DNA of 64,000 nucleotides, taken from positions 1-64,000 of the forward strand of contig NZ_RHHT01000046.1 of assembly GCF_003710985.1 (NCBI RefSeq). The letters run 5' to 3'. The notes under the pieces are model-generated. The model was not told where the DNA came from. It searched no databases and was given only the letters and a program-made list of their open reading frames with translations. The position numbers were made by a program, and so were the translations under genes. The number at the start of each line of letters is the position of its first letter. The first letter of the stretch is position 1. This DNA is from Brevibacillus panacihumi. Its GTDB lineage: Bacteria > Bacillota > Bacilli > Brevibacillales > Brevibacillaceae. Shown piece after piece: positions 42,258 to 51,735 of the stretch.

Positions 42258-43958
42258 TTATTGTTCCGCTGCCTCGGCAAGCGTGCGAGATGGCTTGGCA
42301 GAACGGATGGCGCGAATGGCTTGGCCCATATTATCCAGCTTTACGGCCATTTCACCGGGACTGCGCGAATCCATGATGATTTGCACCAGATTTTCTTCCA
42401 GGGTTTGGGTGAGGCTGAGTCGTTCTACGATGTCATCCAGCTCGCCGATTACCATCTCGAACAGATCAATTTTTTCATACAGCAGATTCAAGATATGTTC
42501 TTCGATTGTGCCAACGGTAGAGAGGTTGTAGATATGAACATCCCGCTGTTGCCCCAAGCGATGGACACGGCCGATCCGCTGTTCGACGCGCATAGGGTTC
42601 CAGGGCATATCATAGTTGATTACCTGATTGCAAAATTGCAGGTTGATTCCTTCACCGCCAGCTTCCGTCGCGATCAGCACCTGGGCGCGATTCTGAAAGA
42701 GATCGGTCATCCAGTCCTTCTTGCTGCGCTTAAAGCCGCCGCGAAACGGAACAGAGGTAATTCCGTGATCATGCAGATATTTTTGCAGGTAATTTTGGGT
42801 CGCCCGATACTCGGTAAAAATAATGACCTTGTCATTGATGCTTTGAATCAGCTCTACCGTCTTGGCCGCCTTTGAATGAGTCTCGATGCGCTTGATCAGC
42901 TCGACAAGCTCCAGGATTTGTTCGCGCAGCTCCGAGCCTTCCGGGAGGCGCTGATGCATGTTGTACAGCGTCATAAACGCAGCTTCCTTGCTGGAGCATA
43001 CCTCGCGCTGCAGGGTGATCAAGGCGAGCGAGTTGAATCCGCCGGAACCGGTGTAATACTGGTCGCGGACGAAGCGGGTGACGCCTTGGTAGAGGTCCAG
43101 CTCTTCTTTTGACAGCTCGATGGGGACGGATTGGACGCGTCGGCTGGTAAAATGGACGCCGCCGTCGCTGCGTTTGTTGCGAATCATGACTTTTTCAATT
43201 TCCCCGCGGAGCTGTTCGTTGTTTTTGGCCTGGCGTTTTCCCTCGACATAATTGGAGGAAAAGGAAGTCGCATGACCGAGATGTCCCGGCTTTAACAGGT
43301 TGATCAGATTGTACAGCTCGTCCATTTCATTCTGGATCGGTGTAGCTGTCAAAAGCAGGCAGTATTTTTTGTGAATCTCTTTGACGAATTGATAGTTGCG
43401 CGTGCGCTTGTTTTTCAGCTTGTGGGCTTCATCGATAATCAACATATCGTATTCGATATCCAGCACGTGGCGTCTGTGCGGGTCGCGCTTGGCCGTATCG
43501 ATGGATGCGACGACGACGTCATGCTGGCGCCACATGTACTCTTTTTTTTGCGCGACAGCGGGAATCCCGAACTTCTGGTTCAATTCCTTCGTCCATTGGA
43601 TTACCAGCGAGGCGGGCACCAGGATGAGAATTTTTTTTGCCAAACCGCGCACCATGTACTCCTTCATAATCAAGCCAGCCTCAATCGTTTTGCCCAAACC
43701 GACCTCATCTGCGAGAATGGCACGGCCCCGCATTTCATTGAGGACACGTTCTGCTGTATCCAACTGATGGGGATAGGGTGTCAGACCAGGCAAGTACTTG
43801 AGGCACTGCAGCTGGTCGAAATCCCGGACAGCCATCGCTTCCTCCGCTTCCAAAGCCAGCTTGAACAGCTCCCATTTGTCCCAGGGCCCGTCGTCCTGCA
43901 TGCGAGTGGTCAGCGGTTCGATCCAGGAAGTATCGAATGAAAATGGAACATTCGGCAT
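42258..43958 (-). CDS. yqhH: SNF2-family DEAD/DEAH-box helicase (YqhH)
   Basis: A 566-residue SWI2/SNF2 ATPase. Walker A in LADEVGLGKTIEAGL, DEAH in LIIDEAHKLKNK, motif III LLTATPIQN, motif V TEAGGEGINLQFC and motif VI QRIGRVHRLGQ are all present. Such proteins move along duplex DNA or remodel DNA-protein complexes; the bacterial role is not established. Start is an ATG with AAGGAGC upstream. Upstream of yqhG and divergent from the gcv operon, as in B. subtilis. Confidence 0.93.
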   Translation of the reverse strand: MPNVPFSFDTSWIEPLTTRMQDDGPWDKWELFKLALEAEEAMAVRDFDQLQCLKYLPGLTPYPHQLDTAERVLNEMRGRAILADEVGLGKTIEAGLIMKEYMVRGLAKKILILVPASLVIQWTKELNQKFGIPAVAQKKEYMWRQHDVVVASIDTAKRDPHRRHVLDIEYDMLIIDEAHKLKNKRTRNYQFVKEIHKKYCLLLTATPIQNEMDELYNLINLLKPGHLGHATSFSSNYVEGKRQAKNNEQLRGEIEKVMIRNKRSDGGVHFTSRRVQSVPIELSKEELDLYQGVTRFVRDQYYTGSGGFNSLALITLQREVCSSKEAAFMTLYNMHQRLPEGSELREQILELVELIKRIETHSKAAKTVELIQSINDKVIIFTEYRATQNYLQKYLHDHGITSVPFRGGFKRSKKDWMTDLFQNRAQVLIATEAGGEGINLQFCNQVINYDMPWNPMRVEQRIGRVHRLGQQRDVHIYNLSTVGTIEEHILNLLYEKIDLFEMVIGELDDIVERLSLTQTLEENLVQIIMDSRSPGEMAVKLDNMGQAIRAIRSAKPSRTLAEAAEQ

Positions 43959-44077
43959 ATTGGTTGCTCCTTACTATCGTTCTGCCATATCATTCTTTTT
44001 ATCTGAATAAAAAATGAACATTTATGGCTTTGTTAAAAATTTTGTTCAGTTTTTTAGAGGCAGACGCTTATTTGATA

Positions 44078-44106
44078 TTTTCAAGTGGCGACTCTCATGG
44101 TAGGAT
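44078..44106 (+). promoter_or_regulatory. Probable sigma-A promoter of the gcv operon
   Basis: TTTTCA (44078-44083), a 17-base spacer and TAGGAT (44101-44106), about 75 bases before the riboswitch. Confidence 0.5.
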
Positions 44107-44183
44107 AAAGATGAAGTTCATCCTTTAGTATGGAATGATATGAAAATCTTATGTATGACCAAGTATCCAACGCGAATGATAGT

Positions 44184-44358
44184 AGCAGGGAGAGACTGCT
44201 TCACAGCAGCGCCGAAGGAGCAAGCCGGTCACGGTGAATCTCTCAGGCAAAAGAACCTCTACTGGACGCATCTCTGGAGAGTGCCCGATCAAGGGCCACC
44301 AAAGGGGAAACTTGCTGGCAAGTAGCAAGGTAACTCTCAGGTACCAAGGACAGAGGAG
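44184..44358 (+). ncRNA. Tandem glycine riboswitch
   Basis: Two consecutive aptamers. The first contains GGGAGAGAC, GCCGAAGGAGCAAG and ATCTCTCAGGCAAAAGAAC; the second GGAGAGTGC, CACCAAAGGGGAAA and AACTCTCAGGTACCAAGGACA. These are the conserved purine-rich core and closing stems of the gcvT motif. Glycine binding stabilises the aptamers and prevents the terminator at 44360, switching the operon on. Confidence 0.95.
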
Positions 44359-44359
44359 G

Positions 44360-44417
44360 AGAAATGGGCCCAGACATTGTTTTGGTGATCCCATTTCTAC
44401 TTTTCTGTCTTTTTTTC
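44360..44417 (+). terminator. Riboswitch-controlled terminator (expression platform)
   Basis: AGAAATGGG (44360-44368) pairs with CCCATTTCT (44390-44398), followed by a T-rich tract. Confidence 0.8.
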
Positions 44418-44465
44418 ATTCTGTCAAAGAAGTGAAAGAACGTATAACTTGCGGAGGTGCCATTC

Positions 44466-45569
44466 ATGTCCGAATTGAAACGAACGCCGCTTTATGCCAG
44501 CTATGCCAAATACGGGGCCAAGACCATTGACTTCGGCGGCTGGGATTTGCCCGTGCAGTTCTCAAGCATTACCCAGGAGCACGAAGCCGTGCGGACAAAG
44601 GCAGGTTTGTTTGACGTATCCCATATGGGAGAAGTGGATGTAAAAGGAGAAAATGCACTCGCCTATCTCCAGTATGTAACAACCAATGATGTGTCCAAGC
44701 TTGCAGTCGGGCAAGCGCAGTACAGCGTGCTGTGCTACCCGGACGGGGGAGTGGTCGATGATCTGCTTGTGTATAAGCATGCGGATGACCACTACCTGCT
44801 TGTGATCAATGCCGGCAACATCGAAAAGGACGTCGCCTGGCTTACCGAGCATCTGATCGAGGGTGTTGTCATTGAAAACATCTCCGCACAAACAGCGCAG
44901 ATCGCCATTCAAGGGCCGTTGGCTGAATCCATTTTGCAAAAGCTGACAGACACAGACCTGTCCCAAATCGGCTTCTTCCGCTTCCAGGACAATGTACTTG
45001 TGGATGGCATCCCCACATTAGTCTCGCGCACAGGCTACACCGGAGAGGACGGCTTTGAAGTCTATCTGCCCGCCGAATCTGCCGAGCAGTTGTGGGATCG
45101 TCTGCTCGAAGCAGGAAAAGAGGACGGACTTGTACCATGCGGCTTGGGCGCTCGCGACACGTTGCGCTTTGAAGCGAAGCTGCCGCTCTACGGCCAAGAG
45201 CTGAGCCAGACGATCTCGCCGCTCGAAGCAGGCATCGGCTTTGCGGTCAAGGTAGACAAGGAAACGCCGTTTATCGGCCAGGAAGCATTGAAGGCACAAA
45301 AAGAAAACGGTCCAGCCCGCAAACTGATCGGCATCGAGATGATCGACCGCGGCATCCCGCGCACGCATTATCCAGTCTATGTCGGGGAAGAGCTGATCGG
45401 GGAAGTGACCACCGGCACGCAGTCGCCGACGTTGAAAAAGAACGTGGGTCTTGCGCTGGTAAAAAGTGAGTACACAGCTTTGGGTACAGAGGTGGAAGTA
45501 GAAATTCGCGGAAAACGCCTCAAGGCACAAGTTGTGGCAACCCCGTTTTACAAACGTCCAAAAAACTGA
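44466..45569 (+). CDS. gcvT: Glycine cleavage system T protein (aminomethyltransferase)
   Basis: A 367-residue enzyme that moves the methylene group of glycine from lipoyl-GcvH to tetrahydrofolate and releases ammonia. Typical blocks: [44 protein letters not shown] and [17 protein letters not shown]. The catalytic Asp is in the FDVSHM region. ATG at 44466 with CGGAGGTG upstream. First gene of gcvT-gcvPA-gcvPB, under the glycine riboswitch. Confidence 0.97.
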   Translation: MSELKRTPLYASYAKYGAKTIDFGGWDLPVQFSSITQEHEAVRTKAGLFDVSHMGEVDVKGENALAYLQYVTTNDVSKLAVGQAQYSVLCYPDGGVVDDLLVYKHADDHYLLVINAGNIEKDVAWLTEHLIEGVVIENISAQTAQIAIQGPLAESILQKLTDTDLSQIGFFRFQDNVLVDGIPTLVSRTGYTGEDGFEVYLPAESAEQLWDRLLEAGKEDGLVPCGLGARDTLRFEAKLPLYGQELSQTISPLEAGIGFAVKVDKETPFIGQEALKAQKENGPARKLIGIEMIDRGIPRTHYPVYVGEELIGEVTTGTQSPTLKKNVGLALVKSEYTALGTEVEVEIRGKRLKAQVVATPFYKRPKN

Positions 45570-45610
45570 TGGATACCCGATAAGCATCTATTTAAAGGAG
45601 GACATCACTC

Positions 45611-46963
45611 GTGAAATACCGCTACTTGCCCCAAACCGATCAGGATAAGCGCGAAATGTTGGAGACGTTGGGCATCTCCAGTGTCGAGGAGCTTTTTTCC
45701 GATATACCGGAAGAAGTCCGCTCCAAAGGCCCGATCCAGATTCCAGCTGCACTCTCCGAGCCGGAGCTGGTGAAATACTTCACAGGTCTGGCCAACAAAA
45801 ACGTCAATTTCAGCACGCATGTCAACTTCCTTGGTGCAGGGGTATACCAGCATTACATCCCGAGCACTGTCAATCATATGCTTTTGCGCGGCGAATTTTT
45901 TACCGCCTATACGCCGTATCAGCCAGAGATCAGTCAAGGCGAGCTGCAGGCGATATTTGAATACCAGACGATGGTGTGCGAGCTGACCGGGATGGAGGTA
46001 GCCAACTCCTCCATGTACGACGGCGCTACGTCACTGGCTGAAGCTGCGATGATGGCATCCGGCCATACAGGCAAGAAAAAAGTGATCGTCTCCCGTGCCG
46101 TCCATCCGGAATCGCGGGCAGTGCTGAAATCGTACGCGCATGGCCAGGGCGTGGAGCTGGTCGAAGTAGGGGCCGACAGTCAGGGAGTGACCGATGTATC
46201 CGCACTGGAAGCCTTGATCGACGACAAAACGGCTGCTGTCATCGTCCAATACCCGAATTTCTTCGGCATTGTAGAGGATCTGGGTGTCATTGAACCGATT
46301 GTGCACGGCAATGGCTCCCTTCTGATCGTTTCCTCCAATCCGCTGTCGCTGGGTGTTCTCGAGGCTCCAGGCAAACTGGGGGCGGACATCGTGGTGGGCG
46401 ACATGCAGCCGTTCGGGATTCCGGCATCCTTCGGCGGCCCGCATTGCGGTTATTTTGCTACGACTACCAAGCTGATGCGCAAAATGCCTGGCCGCATCGT
46501 CGGCCAAACCAAGGACGAGAACGGCAAGCGCGGCTTCGTACTCACTCTGCAGGCACGTGAACAGCATATTCGCCGTGAAAAAGCGACGTCCAATATCTGT
46601 TCCAACCAGGCGCTCCTGGCGCTGGCCGCTGCGGTTACACTGACAGCGCTCGGCAAGCAAGGCGTACAGGAGATGGCGATGATCAACCTGCAAAAAGCGC
46701 ACTATGCGAAGCAGGCATTGCAGGCAAAAGGATTTGAGGTAGCCTATAACGGCCCTTCGTTCAACGAATTTGCCGTCAAACTGTCCAAACCGGTAGCCGA
46801 AGTGAACCGGGAACTGCTGAAGGCGGGCATCATCGGCGGCTACGATCTGGGACTGGACTATCCAGAGCTGGCGAATCACATGTTGCTGGCCGTAACCGAA
46901 TTGAGAACCAAAGAAGAAATCGATGCATTGGTGCAGGAATTGGAGGCGATCACTCGTGCGTAA
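45611..46963 (+). CDS. gcvPA: Glycine dehydrogenase (decarboxylating) subunit 1
   Basis: A 450-residue alpha subunit of the split P protein. Signatures: [56 protein letters not shown] and [20 protein letters not shown]. It pairs with GcvPB to decarboxylate glycine and load the aminomethyl group on lipoylated GcvH; the PLP lysine is in the other subunit. GTG start with AAAGGAGG upstream. Overlaps gcvPB by eight bases. Confidence 0.97.
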   Translation: MKYRYLPQTDQDKREMLETLGISSVEELFSDIPEEVRSKGPIQIPAALSEPELVKYFTGLANKNVNFSTHVNFLGAGVYQHYIPSTVNHMLLRGEFFTAYTPYQPEISQGELQAIFEYQTMVCELTGMEVANSSMYDGATSLAEAAMMASGHTGKKKVIVSRAVHPESRAVLKSYAHGQGVELVEVGADSQGVTDVSALEALIDDKTAAVIVQYPNFFGIVEDLGVIEPIVHGNGSLLIVSSNPLSLGVLEAPGKLGADIVVGDMQPFGIPASFGGPHCGYFATTTKLMRKMPGRIVGQTKDENGKRGFVLTLQAREQHIRREKATSNICSNQALLALAAAVTLTALGKQGVQEMAMINLQKAHYAKQALQAKGFEVAYNGPSFNEFAVKLSKPVAEVNRELLKAGIIGGYDLGLDYPELANHMLLAVTELRTKEEIDALVQELEAITRA

Positions 46964-48422
46964 CGACCAGGAGAAAGCACTGATTTTTGAAATGAGCAAG
47001 CCGGGCCGCGTGGGATACAATCTGCCGGAGCTGGATGTGCCCGAGGTAGACGTAGCCAGCCTTCTGCCCAAGCATTTGATCCGTGAGACCCCTGCGGAGC
47101 TGCCAGAGGTTTCGGAATTGCAGCTGGTGCGCCACTATACGGAACTGTCCCGCCGCAATCACGGCGTAGACAACGGCTTCTATCCGCTCGGCTCCTGCAC
47201 GATGAAATACAACCCGAAGATCAACGAAGATGTGGCGCGTTATCCGGGCTTTGCCCAGACGCATCCGTATCAGCCGGAAGAGACTGTGCAAGGCGCTTTG
47301 GAGCTTTTGTACAATCTGCAGGAAGAACTGGCTGAGATCACCGGCATGGACGCGGTCACTCTGCAACCAGCGGCAGGTGCTGCAGGCGAATGGACAGGGC
47401 TGATGATGATCCGCGCCTACCACGAAAGCCGCGGCGAAGGTCACCGCACGAAGGTGATTGTGCCCAACTCGGCGCACGGAACCAATCCGGCATCTGCCGC
47501 GGTAGCAGGGCTGGAGACCGTTACGATTGCCTCTGATGAGCGCGGTCTGGTCGATATCCAGGCATTGCGGGATGCGGTCGGATCCGATACGGCAGCCTTG
47601 ATGCTGACCAACCCGAATACGCTGGGCCTGTTTGAAGAGGACATCGTGGAAATGGCTCAGATCGTCCATGATGCCGGCGGTCTGCTCTACTACGACGGAG
47701 CCAACGCCAATGCCATCCTCGGTATCGCACGCCCTGGAGATATGGGCTTCGATGTCGTTCACCTCAACCTGCATAAAACCTTTACCGGGCCTCACGGAGG
47801 CGGTGGACCAGGTGCAGGACCGGTTGGCGTGAAGAAAGTTCTGGAGCCATTCCTGCCGAAGCCAATCGTCGCGAAAAATGAAGCAGGCATGTTCTACTGG
47901 GACAACGAACGCCCGCAATCCATCGGCCGCGTAAAAGGGTACAACGGCAATTTCGGCATCCTTGTTCGCGCCTACAGCTACATCCGCACGATGGGGCCGG
48001 AAGGGTTGCTTCAGGTCTCGCAAAATGCGGTGCTCAATGCCAACTACATGATGCGCAGGCTTGCTACGGCGTACCAATTGCCTTATGACCGCGTCTGCAA
48101 GCACGAATTCGTCTTGTCTGGTGTCATCCAGAAGAAACTGGGAGTGCGCACACTCGACATCGCCAAGCGCCTGCTGGACTTTGGCTACCATCCGCCAACC
48201 ATCTACTTCCCGCTGATTGTAGATGAGTGCATGATGATCGAGCCGACAGAGACAGAGACCAAAGAAACGCTGGACGAATTTATCGACGTGATGCTGCAGA
48301 TCGCACGCGAATGTGAAGAAAATCCGGAAATCGTTCAGGAAGCTCCCCATACGACAGTGGTCAAGCGACTGGACGAAGCTACAGCAGCAAGAAAGCCGAT
48401 CCTGCGCTATCAGGCACAATAA
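46956..48422 (+). CDS. gcvPB: Glycine dehydrogenase (decarboxylating) subunit 2
   Basis: A 488-residue beta subunit with the PLP site [18 protein letters not shown]; the lysine before TF forms the Schiff base. Other marks: [35 protein letters not shown] and [16 protein letters not shown]. The GTG at 46956 is chosen because GGAGG lies nine bases upstream and an eight-base overlap with gcvPA implies coupling. Last gene of the riboswitch-controlled operon; gcvH is not in the window. Confidence 0.96.
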   Translation: MRNDQEKALIFEMSKPGRVGYNLPELDVPEVDVASLLPKHLIRETPAELPEVSELQLVRHYTELSRRNHGVDNGFYPLGSCTMKYNPKINEDVARYPGFAQTHPYQPEETVQGALELLYNLQEELAEITGMDAVTLQPAAGAAGEWTGLMMIRAYHESRGEGHRTKVIVPNSAHGTNPASAAVAGLETVTIASDERGLVDIQALRDAVGSDTAALMLTNPNTLGLFEEDIVEMAQIVHDAGGLLYYDGANANAILGIARPGDMGFDVVHLNLHKTFTGPHGGGGPGAGPVGVKKVLEPFLPKPIVAKNEAGMFYWDNERPQSIGRVKGYNGNFGILVRAYSYIRTMGPEGLLQVSQNAVLNANYMMRRLATAYQLPYDRVCKHEFVLSGVIQKKLGVRTLDIAKRLLDFGYHPPTIYFPLIVDECMMIEPTETETKETLDEFIDVMLQIARECEENPEIVQEAPHTTVVKRLDEATAARKPILRYQAQ

Positions 48423-48436
48423 GCCAGGCCGACGAA

Positions 48437-48467
48437 AACCGCCTTTTGAACAGGGCGGTTTTTTTGG
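48437..48467 (+). terminator. Terminator of the gcv operon
   Basis: AAACCGCC (48438-48445) pairs with GGCGGTTT (48455-48462), followed by T. Confidence 0.88.
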
Positions 48468-48525
48468 CTTCTTCATGGTAGGATGAGGGGTAGGAAAAAA
48501 GCAGGAAGGGAGAGGCGAAGGCCCA

Positions 48526-49605
48526 ATGAAAAGACGCATTGCTTTTACGGGAGGCGGGTCGGCAGGACATGTGACAGTCAATCTCGCTTGCATCCCCCAT
48601 TTTCTGGAGGCCGGGTGGGAAGTCGCCTACATCGGCTCGGAGAATGGCATCGAGCGAGAATTGACGCAGGACCTGCGGGGTGTGAGGTACGAAGCAATAT
48701 CGACAGGCAAACTGCGTCGCTACTTTGACTGGAAAAATGCAACGGATCCGTTCCGGGTGGCGAAAGGAGTCTTGCAGGCGACCCGTTTTCTATCGCATTG
48801 GAAGCCGGACGTCATTTTCTCCAAGGGGGGCTTCGTCTCTGTTCCCGTCGTCATGGGCGGATGGCTGAATCGGATTCCGGTCGTCATCCACGAATCCGAT
48901 CTGACGCCCGGGCTGGCGAATCGCCTGACGGTTCCGTTCGCCCGGAAGGTGTGTGTGACTTTTCCGGAAACGCTTGAGCACCTCCCTGCGAAAAAAGGGG
49001 AATGGGTCGGAGCGATCGTGCGAGATGAACTGATGCGCGGCAAGAGAGAACGGGGACTATCCCTTTGCGGATTCACTGCGGATAAGCCCGTCTTGCTGAT
49101 CATGGGTGGAAGCTTGGGCGCAAAAAGGATAAACGAGGCCATTCGCGATCGATTGAGCGAGAGGCTGAAGAGGTTCCAGATCGTTCATATTTGCGGCAAG
49201 GGACAGGTGGATGACTCGCTGCAGCTGGAAGGCTACAATCAGTTCGCCTATGTCAAAGAGGAGTTGCCGGATCTCCTGGCGATGACCGATTTGGTGGTTT
49301 CCCGGGCTGGCTCCAATGCGATCTTCGAGTTTTTGGCCTTAGCCAAGCCGATGCTGCTCATCCCTTTGTCCCAAAAGGCAAGCCGCGGAGACCAGATCCT
49401 GAACGCCCGGTCGTTTGAACGGCAGGGATTCTGCCAGGTATTGCTGGAAGAGGATATGACCCGAGAGCGCTTTGATCAGGAGTTGGCAAAGCTGTGGGAG
49501 CAGCGAATGGTCTATCGCGAGCGGATGCGCCAGTCGCAAGAGGCGGATAGCTTGACCCGACTGCTGGAAGTTATCCGGCAAGCGGCAGGCGAAGCAGAGA
49601 CTTGA
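48526..49605 (+). CDS. murG: MurG-like UDP-GlcNAc transferase
   Basis: A 359-residue GT28 glycosyltransferase with two Rossmann lobes. [19 protein letters not shown] is the lipid-acceptor glycine loop; [51 protein letters not shown] and [20 protein letters not shown] match MurG, which makes lipid II from lipid I and UDP-GlcNAc. It stands outside any mur/fts cluster and has the GHVTxN variant of the first loop, so it may be the extra MurG paralogue known in several Bacilli. Confidence 0.9.
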   Translation: MKRRIAFTGGGSAGHVTVNLACIPHFLEAGWEVAYIGSENGIERELTQDLRGVRYEAISTGKLRRYFDWKNATDPFRVAKGVLQATRFLSHWKPDVIFSKGGFVSVPVVMGGWLNRIPVVIHESDLTPGLANRLTVPFARKVCVTFPETLEHLPAKKGEWVGAIVRDELMRGKRERGLSLCGFTADKPVLLIMGGSLGAKRINEAIRDRLSERLKRFQIVHICGKGQVDDSLQLEGYNQFAYVKEELPDLLAMTDLVVSRAGSNAIFEFLALAKPMLLIPLSQKASRGDQILNARSFERQGFCQVLLEEDMTRERFDQELAKLWEQRMVYRERMRQSQEADSLTRLLEVIRQAAGEAET

Positions 49606-49663
49606 GGGGTTGCCGCCATTTTGCGATCAGGCGTACAATGAACGGTAGAGGGAGGCTGGCAAG

Positions 49664-50494
49664 ATGGAAAAATGGCGCTATCTGGTGACGGAAGCCATGT
49701 CACCAGAGATGAATATGGCAGTAGACGAGGCAATTTTGCAGCTGCACGCAGAAGGAAAGGTTCCGCCTACCGTGCGCTTCTATACATGGAACCCGGCCAC
49801 GTTGTCGATTGGCTATTTTCAAAAAGCTCTCAAGGAGATCAATCTGGAGGAAGTACATAAGCATGGACTCGGTTTTGTTCGCCGTCCCACAGGCGGAAGG
49901 GCGGTTCTGCACGACAAGGAGCTTACCTACAGCGTGATCGTGTCAGAGCAGCATCCCAAGATGCCGTCCAGTGTGACAGAAGCCTATAAAATCATCAGCA
50001 TGGGCTTATTGCACGGCTTTCAGAACCTGGGATTGAAGGCGGAAATGGTGTCGCTGGCAAACGAAGAGGAAAAAGAGAAATATTCTTCTCCCGGATCATC
50101 GGCATGTTTCGATTCCCCCTCCTGGTATGAGCTTGTCGTCGAAGGCAAAAAAGTAGCAGGGAGCGCCCAAACCAGACAAAAAGGGGTCATCCTGCAGCAT
50201 GGTTCCATCTTGCTCGATATGGATGTGGAGCTGCTGTTTTCTTTGCTGAACTTCTCCTCGGATCGCCTCAAGCAGCGCATGATGGAGAGCTTTAGGCAAA
50301 AAGCGGTGACGATCAACGAGGTAAGTCCCCGAGCGATCAGTTTGCAGGAAGCCATTGATGCGTTTGGACGCGGTTTTGCGTCCGGTCTGGATGTGGAGCT
50401 GGTCCCGGGGGAATTGACCGAGGAAGAACTAGCTTTGGCGAAGGAATTGGCACAGACGAGATACGGGACGGAGGAATGGAATCTCCGTCGGTAA
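49664..50494 (+). CDS. lipM: Octanoyltransferase LipM (GcvH-directed)
   Basis: A 276-residue biotin/lipoate ligase-fold protein. [19 protein letters not shown] forms the acyl-binding loop, Cys148 ([12 protein letters not shown]) fits the catalytic cysteine of LipM, and K162 in [13 protein letters not shown] the conserved lysine. In B. subtilis LipM moves octanoate from ACP to GcvH, the entry point of lipoate synthesis. Its place next to gcvPB ties lipoylation to glycine cleavage. ATG with GGGAGG upstream. Confidence 0.92.
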   Translation: MEKWRYLVTEAMSPEMNMAVDEAILQLHAEGKVPPTVRFYTWNPATLSIGYFQKALKEINLEEVHKHGLGFVRRPTGGRAVLHDKELTYSVIVSEQHPKMPSSVTEAYKIISMGLLHGFQNLGLKAEMVSLANEEEKEKYSSPGSSACFDSPSWYELVVEGKKVAGSAQTRQKGVILQHGSILLDMDVELLFSLLNFSSDRLKQRMMESFRQKAVTINEVSPRAISLQEAIDAFGRGFASGLDVELVPGELTEEELALAKELAQTRYGTEEWNLRR

Positions 50495-50510
50495 GGATCG
50501 TAGTACAAAA

Positions 50511-50552
50511 AAGCTCTCCTGGCGATCAGATGCGCCTGGAGAGCTTCTTCTT
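50511..50552. terminator. Bidirectional terminator between lipM and dat
   Basis: AAGCTCTCC (50511-50519) pairs with GGAGAGCTT (50538-50546); A-rich left flank and T-rich right flank. Confidence 0.88.
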
Positions 50553-50564
50553 TTTTAGCCAAAC

Positions 50565-51416
50565 CTAGACGAGGACTGCTTCCTCGATATGCTGCTCAAA
50601 CAATGTCTGGAGCTTTTGCGTCACAGAACCGACCAGTCCGTCGGCAATTGCTTGGCCGTCAACAGAGATGACCGGCATGACTTCGGCAGTTGTGCTGGTC
50701 AGGAAAATCTCGTCAGCTTGAAGCAAGAATTTTGTGTCAAAAGGTTTTTCATGGACGGTCAGGCCGTTTTTCGTCGCCAGCTCGATCACGACATCGCGAG
50801 TGATTCCCTTCAGAATCAGGTTGTTGGCAGGGTGGGTGTACAGCTCGCCATTTTTCACTGCGAACAGATTGGCGGCGCTGCACTCCGTAATAATTCCGTC
50901 ACGATGCAGAATCGCATCCTGAGCGCCTGTGTCCTTGGCGTATTGCTTGACCATCACCGCACCGAGAAGGCTGATTGATTTGATGTCACAGCGCAGCCAG
51001 CGGATATCCTCGATCAGCGCTGCTTTCAAACCTTTTTTATGATCGGCCAATGGGCGGTCTTTTTTTCTGGCAAAGCCTATCAGAACAGGCTTGACGTCTC
51101 CTGGGATATCGTGGACACGGGGAGAATTGCCGCGCGAGACCTGCATGTAGAGAGTGGCATCGTCTTGAGCCGTAATGCCGTTTTTCTCCATCAGCTGCTT
51201 GGCAATATCCAGAAGCTCTTGAGCGCTCCATGGCATCTTCATTTGGATTTCCTTTGCGCTGCGCTCCATGCGTTCGATATGAGCGTCCCACTGGAAAAGC
51301 TTCCCTTTATAAATGCGGACTACCTCGTAAACCCCGTCTCCGAAGTTATAGCCACGATCTTCTGGATCGACAGCCGCTTCGCCTGCCCCTACCCATTTTC
51401 CATCTACATATAGCAT
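50565..51416 (-). CDS. dat: D-amino-acid aminotransferase
   Basis: A 283-residue fold-type IV PLP enzyme that interconverts D-alanine and D-glutamate with 2-oxo acids, supplying D-glutamate for the cell wall. The start block YVDGKWVGAGEAAVDPEDRG, the PLP lysine in RCDIKSISLLGAVM and TECSAANLFAV match the D-amino-acid group. ATG at 51416 with GAGGAGG upstream. A perfect nine-base hairpin reaches the base before the ATG. Confidence 0.92.
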   Translation of the reverse strand: MLYVDGKWVGAGEAAVDPEDRGYNFGDGVYEVVRIYKGKLFQWDAHIERMERSAKEIQMKMPWSAQELLDIAKQLMEKNGITAQDDATLYMQVSRGNSPRVHDIPGDVKPVLIGFARKKDRPLADHKKGLKAALIEDIRWLRCDIKSISLLGAVMVKQYAKDTGAQDAILHRDGIITECSAANLFAVKNGELYTHPANNLILKGITRDVVIELATKNGLTVHEKPFDTKFLLQADEIFLTSTTAEVMPVISVDGQAIADGLVGSVTQKLQTLFEQHIEEAVLV

Positions 51417-51461
51417 GGTTGAATCCTCCTCTAATCGTTCCTGCACTTGATTGATTCAACC
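51417..51461 (-). promoter_or_regulatory. Hairpin at the dat translation start
   Basis: GGTTGAATC (51461-51453, read on the minus strand) and GATTCAACC (51425-51417) form a perfect stem. The 3' arm fills the space between the Shine-Dalgarno and the ATG, and the Shine-Dalgarno lies at the end of the 27-base loop, so the fold could hinder ribosome loading. Confidence 0.5.
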
Positions 51462-51735
51462 TTAACAAATCGCTACCTCAGAATCAATTTTAAAATCAAG
51501 AAACAAGTATCAATCATTTTTCAACTCAAACCAGGTGGCTATAAAGATTTTTCATACCCGAAAAATTGGTCAGATATGCATTCGACAGACACCCAGAATC
51601 GATTGAAGCCAAAATGGGAGAAAAGCTGTCGTTCACTGACGCTGAATGATGGTATTTGACTAACTATTCTGACTAGACGCGTTTTGTCTATTGCACCCAT
51701 AATGAAACGTACAATCAGGTGAAGGGGAGATCGGG
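51462..51735. other. Intergenic region between divergent dat and the M28-like gene
   Basis: A non-coding divergent region. Weak minus-strand hexamers TTGATA and TAAAAT near 51485-51515 might serve dat, and AGGTGAAGGGGAG just before 51736 is the ribosome site of the plus-strand gene. No riboswitch, RNA gene or repeat is apparent otherwise. Confidence 0.5.

Noticed and set aside
41499-42875. A 458-codon plus-strand frame
   Set aside because: It spans yqhG and the end of yqhH in antisense, both of which have clear protein motifs.
46950-48593. A 547-codon open frame on the minus strand
   Set aside because: It is antisense to gcvPB, has no ribosome site and reads as a biased shadow rich in H, R, Q and V.
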